A stretch of DNA of 64,000 nt from Wyeomyia smithii (GCF_029784165.1 NC_073696.1:263902760-263966759); one strand, 5' to 3'. Counted from the stretch's first letter, positions 10,915-22,506 are shown. Translations and numbers: made by a program. The notes: generated by a model from the letters alone, not told the origin.

Positions 10915-12488
10915 AGGGGTAAGCGGGGTAAGACCGCCCCCTAAAGCAATTCTGTTTATAGAAAAAAAAGTTGCGGCTGCAATTTCATTTTTTCTTCGCT
11001 AAGAGGTTCTTCTATTCAATACCCGCATTTAAAAAATAAGAACTGAAACATTTTTGTTTATTTTCCAGCTTTTTTTTAAATTTTAAAAATTCATTGAAAA
11101 TGTGCAGATCTTTTTCATGCGGGGTAAGCCCGCCCACCAACGGGGTAAGATCGCCCACCATTTTTTGAAGATAAACAATATTTCTAGGGCCGAAACGGTT
11201 GATTCTATCGGTATAGTGTCTCTGACAAAGTTGTAGATGGTATTTTTTTTTTTAAATAAAATATACACTGTGAAATATCTGAAAAAAAATTTTTTTTCTA
11301 AGTTTTAACTTATTTTTTTTTCTGATTATTCAAGTTCAAATCAATGTTTAGGTAACTTTTTTGGTTTTCAAAATAAATAGATTTTTCAAAATTGGGGTTT
11401 TTCAAGATATTGAATTCATAATATACCTATCTTTAAGCTAAAAATTAAAACTCATTAAACCTATCTGTATGATTCTTTTGAAGACTTAATATGTATAGAA
11501 AAATACTAATAATTATTATTTCTTTTATTTATATTTTCAATTTTCTATGTTTTTTTTTTTGAAGAACAAAATTACCAACGACTCTATACACCAAATAAAC
11601 CGTCAAAAAAAATTCTTCACAAAAATTGAGCTATTAATATTTCTATTACTCCATGATCCAACAACCATAAAATTTTAGCTTACCTTTTGTAGATTTTACA
11701 GGCAAAAACATGTTGTTTTTCAAAAAAAAATTGAAAAAAAAATATACATTTTTAATTCTATTTCGATATTTTTTCATTAAATTTTTTTAGAGTGTGTACT
11801 TTTTTCGAAAGTAAAAAACTACTATTTTCAATTCTGCCGGAGACGTCATACCTATCAAACACACCGTCCAGGCTCTAAAATTATTTTGATTCATTAACAC
11901 CATTTTCACACAGCTTTACTTTTTTCAAAAATAAGTCTTGTTAAAATATGTTACTAGAAAAGCTCAAACCAAATCGAAAATGGTCGATTAACATCGATGT
12001 CTTATGTGGCTTGAAGTTGCTTTACTGATCCTGTAAATATTCCCTTTGTAGTGTCGAGGCATTTGGGTCTTGAAGTAAAACAACAAGCAGTTGGATTCGT
12101 GGCGGTTTTACCCCTTGTATAGTGGGCGACTTTACCCCCAGTGGAACATTTTCATATTTGACCGAAAAAGTAGTCAAAATTACAAGATTACTCACGGCCT
12201 TCGATATTTCCCAAAGAAGATAGATTCAGGCAAGCGATTGAACGTATATTCACGAACAAAACAATAGATTTTTAGACTGAAAAACCTTAAGTCCCGTTGC
12301 CGCAAAACAATAGCGCATTGACTGGTTGCCAGCTGAAAGGTTGTTTTTGATTATTTCTGCGACCGTTCGTGCACTATCAAAACAGAAAAACGTGCAAAAT
12401 GTTATGTAATTATACTGTAATAGACACGTTAAAGAAATTTTTCAATTATTTTATAACAGGTCAGGGCGGTCTTACCCTGTTTACCCCT
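10915..12488. mobile_element. Non-autonomous DNA element with AGGGGTAAGCGGGGTAAG termini
   Basis: Seen: left end AGGGGTAAGCGGGGTAAGAC then CGCCCC; right end is its complement with two or three changes, giving about 27-bp TIRs. The insertion is flanked by ATTAT at 10910-10914 and 12489-12493, a possible 5-bp TSD; a TA duplication would also fit. Sub-terminal copies of GGGGTAAGAYCGCCCACC lie at 11120-11160 and inverted at 12108-12140. The interior is AT-rich and shows no transposase, so it depends on another element. Superfamily not assigned. Confidence 0.8.
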
Positions 12489-12493
12489 ATTAT

Positions 12494-14009
12494 GAAACGT
12501 GCCTTTAGCACAGGAAAATGGTGTTGAATATTATTTTAGCACGCCGCTTGCGCTAACGAGGCAGCCATGTTGATTATTAGCATTCGTTGAATGGGTACAC
12601 CGATTGCCCAAAGATTTTGTCCGTTATATGACCACTATCTATAAAGTTTATTTCGGTAAAAATATCGCAAAATAATTGAAAAAAATGTACATTGAAACAT
12701 CAAGGTGAACTAAGATGTCATGCACTATGTACTAATTATTTGAACTTTCTTACTCTTTTAGCAAACCAAGCTACTCCTCTCCTCTTTCTGCCACAATTTG
12801 GAGATGGAATCGTGAAACCAATTAAGCAAGGCTATATAAAGCTACTACAATCTATAAAAAAAATCGCCGTTAACTTCTTGATTATTGTAGTAGAGAAAAT
12901 AATATAAAGATTCTCCTAACTAAACCACGCATTAAGTAATATATTTTGAAATTTAAGTAAAACAGAAATATTCAAACATTGATCTGAGGTTATTAACGAT
13001 GATCAAAATAATAATAATAAAACCGAAGATCGTTGAGCAAGACAAAAAAGAGATCAAACGATTTTTTTTGTTTTAAGTAAATTGAATGATAAATTTATTG
13101 ATTATAATTTACTGTCAAATTTATTATTTATGTTTAATCAAACATAAATTCCCTGGGTGTTTGAATATTTTATATAATTTTGAATATTATAACAGTATTT
13201 TTGATCTGCACTGTATTTGATGAAGAAGAAATGGTTCGCACCATAAAATCACATTTACAACTGATTTAAAACTGAACTACAACTTTTGCGGCCATTTTTC
13301 AATTTATCTCCACTATACGTTTTGCTGTCAAACTCATATTCACCACTGTAGTCTCTCTTGCATTCTTAAGAAAAAAAAAAACTAGTTATAAACATGTTAT
13401 AAATCAGTTTTTACAGCAATTCGTAATGCATTTACAACTTCAACTTGTTATTTAGATTTAAAAGTTGTAAAGCTACGTAAATATCTAGAATGGGGCCTGA
13501 CTTAGCGACGAAATTCTACGATGGGGGAGGGGGGGTTATAAAAAACCTTAAAAAAGCTACGTCATTTATGGATTTTGTCTACGGCCAATATTCGATATAC
13601 GGTAAACCTAATTGTAATCATATATGAACTAATTATCATTCAGTTTAAAGAACAATTTTAATCAACAAAGTTTCTAGCCCTAAATGATTGGCTAAATAAA
13701 AGGAGCGTCGTTTTGCAAAGAATGCTAACTGTTTTCCCCGAGCACCAAAAAACTAAATCTGTGTGCTTTAACATGCAGAGTATATGAAATCATTATAAAT
13801 TTTGTCATTCTTTAAAATTGAATACACCAAAATCGATTTCATCGAAAATTTGGGACACCCCAATTTTCGATAATTTTTCAAAAAACGCTTAATGTTTTTT
13901 ATGTAACAACTTTGTAGAAGAAATTTTTTTTGTAATCGAGCTATTGAGCCTTAGATCCAAATTTATCTCTGAATTCGGTTTCTGGACTATTGTGCACTGC
14001 CGCAAAGTT
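12494..14009. other. AT-rich stretch without a gene
   Basis: No coding region recognised. AT-rich with a short G run near 13520 (GGGGGAGGGGGGG). Phrases such as ACAACTTTGTAGAAGAAATT (13907) also occur in mosquito intergenic repeats. No paired termini seen. Confidence 0.4.
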
Positions 14010-15067
14010 TCTCTTAATAACGTATTCTCGCAATAAGTTTACTACTTTTGCTGAAAATCGTGCCTCTTGTTTCGATGCCCGCTTGTCGGATTACATCCTC
14101 AAGAGCAATGTAGAACAACGTGCAGGATAATCCATCTCCTTGTCTCAACCCTCTGCGCGCTTCGAAACGATTCGAGAGTGTCCGCGATACCCGCAAGTAA
14201 CACATGACTCGATCTCAGGTTTCTTGGATAAGTCGTGTCAGCATGCTTGTCATTCTCCTCAGTATGTGTAAAAAGAGGAAAAAAAAATCACCACGCACTT
14301 CCCTTCCAGTATGTGCCTGCGTGTAGCAAATGCTTTCACCACACTGCTTCTTTCTCACTCCAAAGTGTCTCAACCTGCTTACAGAGAGACAAACACACTT
14401 CCAGCTCACCCCACATCTGATAGAAATAAGAGGGGTGAATCACTCTACAGAGAAAACGCAGAAGTGCACAACAGTGTCCACTGGCGAGTAGTCCGGAAGG
14501 TGAAAAAAAAACCTACCAGGAAAAATGTAGTTCTCGTGTAGCTACGAACGAATTCCACCAGAGTAAATTCGACCGGCACGAGCGGCAGGAGCAACGCAGT
14601 CTATTTTTTTTCTCCCAATCTCTTTTCCTCTTCTGCCATGCTCAAGAAACCAACTGTGAAACGCACCGCAGATAGCTCTGCAGTGTAATTATTAAGCGTG
14701 AAGTCCACACGTGTGAGAAAGTACACCATAGTTCATTGTCTCGCAAGAGAGAGATTTCAGATTTCACCGCAGTGCGTTCAGGTAGCTCAACAGAAAAAAT
14801 CGTTTGTCGCTCTCTTCTAGCATGAGCGTATTGATTTGCTCTTTAGTGTGACGGCAGTTGTCTCCGCAGTGCAGGATGTTCTCCTGCACTCTAGAGGTTT
14901 ACTGAGGAGAAAAGACAAGCATGCGTGTCAGTTTATTCGAAAAACCATTGCCGTGCAATGATTGCCATACCTGGTCTCGATCGACTGTATCCTACATTGC
15001 CTTGAAGTCCACGAAGACATCCCGGCATTCCTGAAGGATGCTAGTCACACTAGCTAGTCTGCTTGGT
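14010..15067 (-). pseudogene. RTE reverse transcriptase fragment split by an insertion
   Basis: Seen on the minus strand: the upstream half (14932-15067) reads SILQECRDVFVDFKAM, a stop, DTVDRDQVW, then HGNGFSNKLTR. The downstream half (14010-14241) reads LIQET, a stop, DRVMCYL, RRGLRQGDGLSCTLFYIALE and TRGTIFSKSSK. These are RT motifs A and B of an RTE element, with the YADD region gone. The two halves meet in the same frame once the 14242-14923 insertion and one TSD copy are subtracted. At least two in-frame stops show it was decayed, or has decayed since. Confidence 0.82.
14242..14923. mobile_element. 682-bp non-autonomous DNA transposon with 8-bp TSD
   Basis: Seen: termini CATGCTTGTCATTCTCCTCA (14242 onward) and its complement at the right end (CATGCTTGTC then TTTTCTCCTCAGTA when read inward), about 23 bp with one mismatch and one indel. 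Flanked by a perfect 8-bp repeat, CGTGTCAG, at 14234-14241 and 14924-14931. No transposase frame is convincing. 8-bp TSDs occur in hAT and P superfamilies; a CATG start is closer to P than to the hAT YARNG consensus, but this is weak. Confidence 0.85.
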
Positions 15068-16142
15068 AAAGGGTGTCTCACATCAAATTGCATTACGGAA
15101 AAACGCTAAAAAAGACATTTGTTTACGCGGACTTCGAAGTTTTCACGTTTTCTCTTTTGCGCGGTGTTTTTTTAATAATTAGGTATAAAAGTTGAACATT
15201 TCTAATTGTTGAAGTTTTGGACCCATTCACCCCAATTCCAAGAGGTTTTCGATTTTTTCTCTTTAAGCACTTTTATATTATTTTTTAAATCTTGACTATT
15301 TGTTCCCTGAAGCAATTAAATATTTTTCTTTTATCAATGCTTTTTAATCTCTGTGTTAACACGTTTTATTGTTTTCTGAGCTACATTAATTACGTGATTT
15401 TGATCTCCATCTCAAGCGAGTGAAATAAATCTATGAATGCTAAAAGCGTTGTTTTTTTAACGCATGGCCCAGATTGAATAGCACAATAAAACAAACTCTA
15501 TTCCAGTACAACGCGCTGCCATGGAGAACCGCCCTGCTCTAGCGAGCGAGCGTTCCATCATCTCCGCAGATTTTTCCGCACGAATGCAATCCCCGGGCTC
15601 ATGTAAGAGCTGCGTAGAAACACGTATCATCTAGCATCGCTAGCAGGGCCTAATCTGCCAATTTGTAAGTTTCATCTCCGGAATCATGCATTCCTTGGTT
15701 GTTATTTTTTCGATTCACTCGCTCGTAACGGCTGTCGCAGTCGGGCCATCGAAACACGAAACGGCGAGGCGGCTCCCTCTCTGCCAAAGCTCCGACAAAT
15801 TAATGGCCCCTGCGGTAATCATTCACCGAGAAAGCTTCACTGATTTGACAGCACTCTGGCTCGGATATATGCATCCAAATCTCGGAATCTTTTATTCCTG
15901 GAGGCGGCGGTGGCTACAGCATAGGTGTACACAGCACAACCGAAAGAAGTCTTCGGAGTTAAGACTGACGTTGAAAAATTAGCATTTTTCCCAAGAAGAT
16001 TAGTCCAGAATTTGCATAGGAAAATAATAAATCCATCCCCGGCAGCTGCTGTCCTCATCTGATTCCCAGCTTCCGTTCTAGATTTTGGGTGATGTCTGTA
16101 TATGAATGTATGCTACAGCAGCTAGTGTGAATCCATGGTGGA
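15068..16142. other. Unassigned stretch, partly GC-richer
   Basis: 15068-15480 is AT-rich with GGGTGTCTCACATCAAATTG at its left edge, which looks like one end of a small element, but no partner end was found. 15500-16080 has higher GC and reads like unique host DNA. No coding region recognised. Confidence 0.35.
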
Positions 16143-17788
16143 TACCTTTTACCTTTGTTATACTAAACAAAGGTTATAAAATCGGTCGAAAAACGTAAAA
16201 TAGATCCATGATCCGGAGGGCCGAATCGTATATTCGTATATACTATCGCTCGGCGAACTGAGCAATGTCTGTTCGTGTGTGTGTGTGTGTATGTGTGTAT
16301 GTGTGTGTGTATGTATGTTGTCTGTATGTATGTGCCGCAAAATACTAACGCACCTCTCTTACAGAACGCAATATCCGATTTGAATGATCTTATACGCAAA
16401 CGGAAGCTACTGTGCTCCCCCAGAATGCTACCGAGTGGATTTTTGATTAGTGGCTTAGATTTTAAAATATTGATCAAAGAGTGTTTTTTATATGAGACAT
16501 TTAACTTTGAAGGCAAAATTAATGGCACGGAGAGCCATGTGTTGTATACCAATTTACTCAGATTGACGAATTGAACAATTTATGTGTGTTTGTGTATGTG
16601 TGCCTGTACGTATGTATGTGTAAATATGTTGTTTATATGTGTAGTATATTAAAATCGACCCAAAAAAGAAAAATAATAAAAAAACACTCTTTTTAAAGAA
16701 CGCTTATTCCGATTTTGATGTTCGCATACTGAGTGCGATCTTTTATTGGTTGCTTGAACTGTAGAGTTTTGACCAAAGTATATTTTAGACATGGGATATT
16801 TTACTTTCTGTATAATTTTTCACTCTCACTGCTCATTCTTCTTCTCTATCCCTTTTTTTTCGTATCGCTATTTATTTCTCAAAGGAAACCAACAATTATC
16901 GACAACTTTTCATAATCTTTACATTCTTCGTAGTGCTTTTTAAATGGTGTAAATAAATTACCCTTTAGCTTTTTCTTAAAAATTTGAACCAGATTTTAGA
17001 AGAAACTGCAATGCTTACTTAGCTTCTTATCTTCCAAAGCTTCCGTGCTCACTTCTTTAAAAATATACACTAAATTTTACGTTGCACCTAGATTTGCGAA
17101 GAGTAAGAAACATTTACTGCTCTCGGGAGCCAAGCATTGTAGTAAAATCTGATCCCACAGTGTGCAACTGTAAAACAATTAGCGATGTAGATATTTTGAA
17201 AAGCTTTACCAAAGATGTATAGACCTATTTACGTACGAATGTGTCAGTGCCACCTGTTGAGAAAAACACAAATAAATCGCTGTTTTTTTACAATGCTACG
17301 TTTTGAACAGCTGGAAAAATTTTCAGTTGAGCACTTATTTTATGTTTTAAATTTGTGACCAGGAATCTAAAGTATCTGATAAACGTAAAAAAAGAACTGC
17401 ATTAAACTAACATACATATTTGCTGTTCTAGGATGAAATCAGCATCATTGTTATCTATTACTGTTTCCTCGCATTCGATTATTTCAAGAAAAAAATTGAG
17501 TTGCTTTTAGCTAGCATTTAAAAATTGGTTTGTGATCGAAAAATAACACTCATATACTCCAGTGACAACATCCATAATATTTGCGAAACCCACGTCAAGC
17601 TTTAAATCAATGATCGTGTTTGGTTCACCCTCTGAAAACTATCTTATAAATCCGTTTTATTCATTATTGGAATTGGACTTACGTTGGTATACGATTTGTG
17701 GTTTACTGGTCTAATAAGTATAAAGTAATAGGTAGTTAGTATAACAAAGGTTTCTGCACCACTAGGTGGATTAATTCAGGTTTTTTTT
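16143..17788 (-). mobile_element. Helentron-like (DINE/HINE-type) element E, divergent sister family
   Basis: Read on the minus strand. Head at 17738-17788: ends outside with AAACCTGAATTAATCCACCT, then TAGTGGTGCAGAAA and the sub-terminal repeat CCTTTGTTATACT (complement of 17738-17750). Tail at 16152-16173: a hairpin with an 8-bp stem (CCTTTGTT / AACAAAGG) and 6-nt loop; its plus-strand 5' portion, 16152-16164, is the perfect 13-bp inverted partner of the head repeat. Inside the tail lie (GT)n at 16275-16340 and text equivalent to GCTCAGTTCGCC...CGAATACACGATTCGGCCC, shared with elements A-D. Interior AT-rich, no coding. Helitron/Helentron membership is inferred from architecture only. Confidence 0.65.
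16274..16345. repeat. (TG)n / (TATG)n microsatellite
   Basis: TG and TATG runs just inside the tail of element E; equivalent CA tracts sit in the same place in elements A, B, C and D. Confidence 0.9.
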
Positions 17789-19764
17789 ATGAGCTATCGC
17801 AGGTACATCAGCAGTCATGTGTTTTGGAGTTTGTCATATCCGAACTACCGATTGATTCGACTTTTGTTCCGGAGGGAGTCTGCCTTTATCACTTTGCCGA
17901 TTGACTCTCGTATGTTTATTTATAATTCATATTTGAACGAGAAACCTGCTGGGCAGCTCATCTACAGGACAAAGAGCATAAAGGAATAAATTACGGTGTA
18001 ACGGTCCCGGATATAAGCAAAACGATTTCTGCAACATACGTCCTAAACTAAAGCAATTACGATTTGCCGCACCATCGGAAGCTCAGAAGAGGGTCATAAC
18101 CTTTTAATGGAATTCAGATCTCGTGCGGGGATTTTAATGAATAATAAATCCACCTTGACACTAATATAGTATAGCAAATTCCGAACCGTAGTCGTTCTGC
18201 CGCTCGTCGCTTGGTGGGAAGAATTTTCCGGGGAGAAGAATTTGCCAGCATTAGGAAAGTATTTCCGACAAACGCGGGCACTTTGTCATGGCAGGTTCAT
18301 TGAATTTTAAGCGAGCCCGGCCGGGAAAAAGCAACCGCACTTCAGGCGCGACAAATCAAGTGGAACTTTTCCGCCCCCGTCGCTAATCACTTCCGAAGCA
18401 CTCGCGGCAGTGAGACGAAAAATACTTGCAAGTTTAAGAAGTTCGTCTCTGCGACGCTTTTCGACGATTTAGGATTATACCGAATTCAAATGCATTCCAC
18501 TTCTTAGGAAAAAAATACCGCTTTCCAATTGTGGTCACCATATAAAAAAAAAACCACCGTAAATATTGCGTTGCATATCTAATCGTAATGCCAATTTCAA
18601 CGGTCAGTTTGGCCTGGAGTAATTGGCTCTGGTGCTGTGTTTGGACAATGAACAAAAACCGGAACTAACCCGTACCCGGGTTGGTTATGGCACCGGAATC
18701 ACACGAGTAGCAAGCCAACTCCGGGCCTGAAGGAGCTGAAGGGCCCGGCGAGTTGGTAGAAATATTTAAAACGAACTTGCTGAAAAAACAAAAACCCGGT
18801 GAGCTGAAAATATAAACTCGTTTGAAGGTGGGATTTAGCTGTTGGTGGGAAAATATAGAGAGAAAAAAAACCGACCGTGGTCTCGCGTGTTCTGCGCCCA
18901 ACTCCGCAATGGAAGGTCATATTTTTTCTCCCTAAAACGAAAAGTTCCAGTTGCCAGAAACGCGGCCTGGCATGGAAGTAGCGCTTGGCACAAACCGCGT
19001 ATCTGAAAACGAGGAGCCAAACAAATGCAAATATCTTAATCAAATAATTCAACAGACGAACAACCGTTGGCGGTGCTGGGTTTGCGCGTTTGCCTGGCAC
19101 GGCAGGTATGTGCGTGTGTATGTGTGTCACGCGGTATGTATGTGACCTGACTGGCTACGAAGTGCTCTGGAGATGGGAAAGAATTTCAACCGGCAACGCG
19201 TCACATGGCGAGCGAAGAAGGGCATGGCATAGGAAATTATTTAGTTTTCAGAAAAAAAGCCCTTTTCTCGAATCCCCGCCCTCTGGTAGGGCGGCTCTTG
19301 AAACAGTAAAGCCGAAAAAAATTAAAAAATTGATGTTAAAATATTATTTCACACGCTCAAAGTTAGTGAATAGCACGATGAATGTTAAAATTAATGTATC
19401 TAATTAATTCTGATATTGTAAATAAGGGGGTTTCTGTTTGCAGCTCTGAACGCTAGAAATAATAAATTTTGGCTGAATTTTGAATTGAATTTTAATAATA
19501 TTTTGGGTGCTATCAAAGTTTAATTTTTTATTGAACATATTTTCGCAATAATGAACTGAGGAATGGGAAAAAAAATAGCTTTAAAGCTCTACTCTGCTAG
19601 CGATCAAATCATAAAAATAAAATTTTGTCGCAGATGTTTTTTGTCGTTTTTTCTTTCACTATTTTGTGGTACACTTAATTTCTTTTCAAACAGATTTGAA
19701 GTGAAGGTGAAATGAGGTTAATAGAGAAAAATTGAAATTCATTCATTCATTCAATTCAGCTTTT
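17789..19764. other. Probably unique host DNA, no gene
   Basis: 17990-19310 has moderate GC and few repeats, with no recognisable exon, tRNA or element end. 19310-19764 is AT-rich. A repeated TTCATTCATTCA stretch lies at 19739-19753. Confidence 0.4.
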
Positions 19765-19981
19765 CATGATTTCATTTTTTTTCTTGTTGCTCCATTCCGA
19801 TTCGGAACTTACCCTTCTGTTTGTTATACACAGACTTTGCAGCCAACTGTTTAGTGTACAGGACAATTGCGGGGCTAGCGCTACGATCCTACTGACACTA
19901 ACAGTCTCTCCCGAGCCGAGACTCGAACCTACGACGACTGGCTTGTTAGGCCAGTATCGTACCTCGAAACCATCTGGGAGA
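19765..19981 (-). mobile_element. tRNA-derived SINE with 77-nt tRNA-like head
   Basis: Seen on the minus strand: 19981 down to 19905 folds partly like a tRNA. Acceptor-like TCTCCC pairs with GGGAGA; the anticodon-type stem ACTGGC / GCCAGT encloses a 7-nt loop CTAACAA; a B box GGTTCGAGTCTC follows, and an A-box-like TGGTTTCGAGG precedes. The T-stem is poor, so it is not a functional tRNA. A tRNA-unrelated body follows (TTGGCTGCAAAGTCTGTGTA region), ending in an 8-A tail at 19775-19782 (T run on the plus strand). No clear TSD. The family name is not known to me with confidence. Confidence 0.72.
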
Positions 19982-20026
19982 TTTTTTGTTGATTCTTTAC
20001 TGTTTTGTTTATTACTGAATTTATAG

Positions 20027-20458
20027 AGTGTTCAACTAAGTCCTCGCTATTAGCGCCAGCACTAATTATTGATTAATTTAGACATACCTAAATTGTAATA
20101 CACCAAGCTGAGATATATGGTAAACAAACCGTTTTGACTAACTTTTATTTGCGTGAAAATGTCTGATTTTGTGCCAAAAAATGTCGTTTGCGGCAAGTGA
20201 TACATTTCGTTGAAGCGCATCGAGAGTTTAAAAAAAGTTCACAGAAATGCTATTTTAAGTAAAACAACGTGCCATGATTGGTTCCATCGCTTATTCGGTA
20301 ATTTCGATGTTGACGACTGTCAGCATCTACAGAAACTTACTTTGGAAGTGAATTGCAACAACAGCAGCAAAAGGAAAAGTTATTTTTTCATCGCATATAC
20401 GCGCTGCGAAGTTTATGCTGTATATTTGGTGAGACCAGTTCGCACAGTGGTATGTCTT
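20027..20458 (+). mobile_element. mariner 5' fragment
   Basis: The left edge reads AGTGTTCAACTAAGTCCTCG, similar to mariner termini that contain AATAAGTCC. It is followed at 20159 by a transposase start. The right side is cut off where a SINE-like repeat begins at about 20459, so no right terminus exists here. Confidence 0.65.
20159..20350 (+). pseudogene. mariner transposase N-terminus
   Basis: Seen: ATG at 20159 opening MSDFVPKN (cf. mariner starts of the type MSSFVPN), a frame slip near 20200, then ILSKTTCHDWFHRLFGNFDV followed by DDCQHLQKL. The TTCxxWFxRFxxGDFDVxD pattern is the second helix-turn-helix region of mariner DNA-binding domains. The catalytic domain is absent. Confidence 0.8.
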
Positions 20459-20640
20459 TTTCGAACTAAATTTCTATTTTCAACAACGGCTTTTATTCGT
20501 TAACACACAAGTTCATTAAGCAGACAGTATGTGCAGTAGGGAAAGCGAAAAATAAGCGAACTGGAAATATGATACAGATTCAATCTTTTTGTCTCCGGCA
20601 TGGTATTCTGACCAATTGAACTACGGGGGACGGTGGTACT
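20459..20640 (-). mobile_element. SINE-like repeat, copy 1 (with A-box-like start)
   Basis: On the minus strand it begins near 20630 with CCCCCGTAGTTCAATTGGTC, containing the A-box match TAGTTCAATTGG (20612-20623), and carries a weak B-box-like GATTGAATC. It continues to a conserved 3' part, 20459-20585, that recurs at 20877-20992 and 46153-46275. That shared part includes (plus strand) AACAACGGCTTTTA and GCAGTAGGGAAAGCGAAAAA. tRNA-SINE identity is inferred from the A box. Confidence 0.55.
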
Positions 20641-20876
20641 GTTCCACAATCTATATCGTATCACATTCCACTGCCGACTTATTCTATTGCTCATCCCTAA
20701 CTACACACACTGCTGTGCAAACGTTATTTATAGACTGAAAGGAATGTCTCATCACACACAGAAGAGTCAGCTGATGCTGATAACTCTTATAGACCTGATT
20801 GGTCGAGACCAAAGTCAGTCTGAGTCGTGCTTGCAAGTACGACACAACAACGAAAGGGGCTCCGTAGGGGCTAAAT

Positions 20877-20992
20877 TCTTCGAACTTAATTTCTATTTTT
20901 AACAACGGCTTTTACCCGATAACACACAAGTTCATCAAGCAGACAGTATGTGCAGTAGGGAAAACGAAAAATAAGCGAACTGGAAATAGGAT
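20877..20992 (-). repeat. SINE-like repeat, copy 2 (truncated)
   Basis: Closely matches 20459-20575: same order of CGAACTTAATTTCTATTTTT, AACAACGGCTTTTACCCG and AAGCAGACAGTATGTGCAGT. It lacks the A-box part. Same orientation as copy 1. Confidence 0.8.
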
Positions 20993-21029
20993 GAATAACA
21001 CTGGTAGACACATGTTGTTCCCTAGAGTT

Positions 21030-21333
21030 CAAACTGGAAAAAACGCAAAATTATAGCTTTTTACCATTCCTGTGATTTTTGGCGCCCCTAGTGAAGATAA
21101 GTTTCTCAGAGACCTCAACTAGTTTCTCCATAAGCTTTGACGCATTTCTGCATACACTAACAAGGGCACCAAAATTTCCAGGAATAGATAAACTTTCAAA
21201 GGCAACTATTTTGAGCTTAAGAGCAATATTTTCACTTTTTTCGACCCTCGGGGCTGTGTTGACTGGTGTGCCCCAGGGTAGTAACTTGGGGCCAATTCGT
21301 TTTTGCTGTTTATTAAGGATCTGGCCAAGTTAA
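21030..21333 (+). pseudogene. Repeat plus short reverse transcriptase fragment (motif B)
   Basis: 21235-21300 reads LTGVPQGSNLGPIRF, the motif-B region (SGVPQGSxLGP) of Jockey/CR1/I-type reverse transcriptases; the flanking motifs are not present. The upstream part, 21030-21230, resembles 52605-52795 (shared AATTATAGCTTTTTAC-like text followed by CATTCC), so it is an interspersed repeat independent of the RT piece. Confidence 0.6.
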
Positions 21334-21744
21334 ACCTCGCCTATATCTGTCGTGGGTGCATCACCTATATCTGTCACCATTCAGCACGGAGTACTTACTT
21401 ACTTACTTTGTTGGCTACGGTGAACGGTCCGGTCTAGGGCCGAACGTAATAGAGATGTCCAGCTTCTGCTGTCTTGGGCAGCCGTTCTCCAGTCTCCTCG
21501 TACACCAGCATCGTGCATCTTCTTCCATCGCGTGCGAGGCCTACCACGGAGTCGACGGCCTCTTCCTGGTTAACTACTGAAAATAGTTTTGACGGCTCTC
21601 TCGTCAGGCATTCTTGCTACATGTCCAGCCCACTGAAACCCGCTCCGCTGTATTACCTTCACTATATCAGCATGTTTGTATACCTGGTACAGTTTGTGGT
21701 TCATGCGCCTGCGCTACACTCTATCTTCCAATTTACCAAGTACT

Positions 21745-22506
21745 TTACAGCAGAACTATACGCACAAAAACTCCGAGCACTCGTCGATCAGCTTCCTTCA
21801 GCGTCCTTGCTTCATGTCCGTAAAGGGTCACCGGGATTATCAGCGTCCTATACAGCGCTAGTTTTGTGCAAGTTTGCAAACTACGGGACCTTGGCTGGTT
21901 ACGTAGTCCGCAGAAGGCCCTGTTCGTAGCTGCAACTCGTAGTTTCACTTCACGGCTCATATCGTTGTCACATTTCACAAGCGTACCAAAATAAACGAAT
22001 TCATCATCCACTTCAAACCGTTCCCCATCTATCTCCACCTCAGCACCAACACCACGGGAGCTCTCACGCTCTCTACCAGCTACCATGTACTTTGTTTTGG
22101 CAGAGTTAAAGACAAGTCCCAATCTCGCTGCTTCCCTCTTAAAAGGCACGAAAGTCTCTTCCACGGCCCTACGGTCCATACCGATGCTATCGATGTCGTC
22201 CACCAAACCGAGAAGCATATGAGATTTCGTAATGATCGTACCGTTTCTTTCCACGTTTGCTCTACGTACTGCACCTTCAAGGACGATGTTGAACAGCAAG
22301 TTGGAGTGCGCATCCCCCTGCTTCAGTCTATTCAAGGTTACGAACGGGGCTGATGTCTCGCCAGCTATCCGCACGCACGATTTCGATCTGTCCAGCGTCA
22401 TACGAATCAACCTAATTAGTTTCGTCGAGAAACCGTGTTCTAGCAAAATCTGCCACAGCTCGTTTCTTTTTACTGAATTGTATGACGCCTGATAATCTAT
22501 AAACAA
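21745..22506 (-). pseudogene. RTE reverse transcriptase, palm to thumb
   Basis: Seen in order: LFIDYQASYNSVKRNELW (motif A, Asp kept); LNRLKQGDAHSNLLFNIVLE (motif B); LGLVDDIDSIG (active site, A to V in the usual FADD, 22195-22206; both Asp kept); NSAKTKYMVAGRERESSRG; DEFVYFGTLV; TKLALYRTLIIPVTLYGHEA. The open frame ends at FVRIVLL; the expected C-terminal part (type RRMNHEL and RWAGHVARM) lies out of frame between 21410 and 21745, so a frameshift is present near 21745. The start is the first ATG after an upstream frame break near 22510-22570. Confidence 0.87.

Noticed and set aside
16152..16173. Bacterial-style terminator hairpin
   Set aside because: Eukaryotic context; the hairpin is explained as the tail of a Helentron-like element, with a matching partner at 17738-17750.
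19905..19981. tRNA-Val-like gene (loop CTAACAA)
   Set aside because: The T-stem does not pair, the A box is imperfect, and the unit is followed by a SINE body and A tail.
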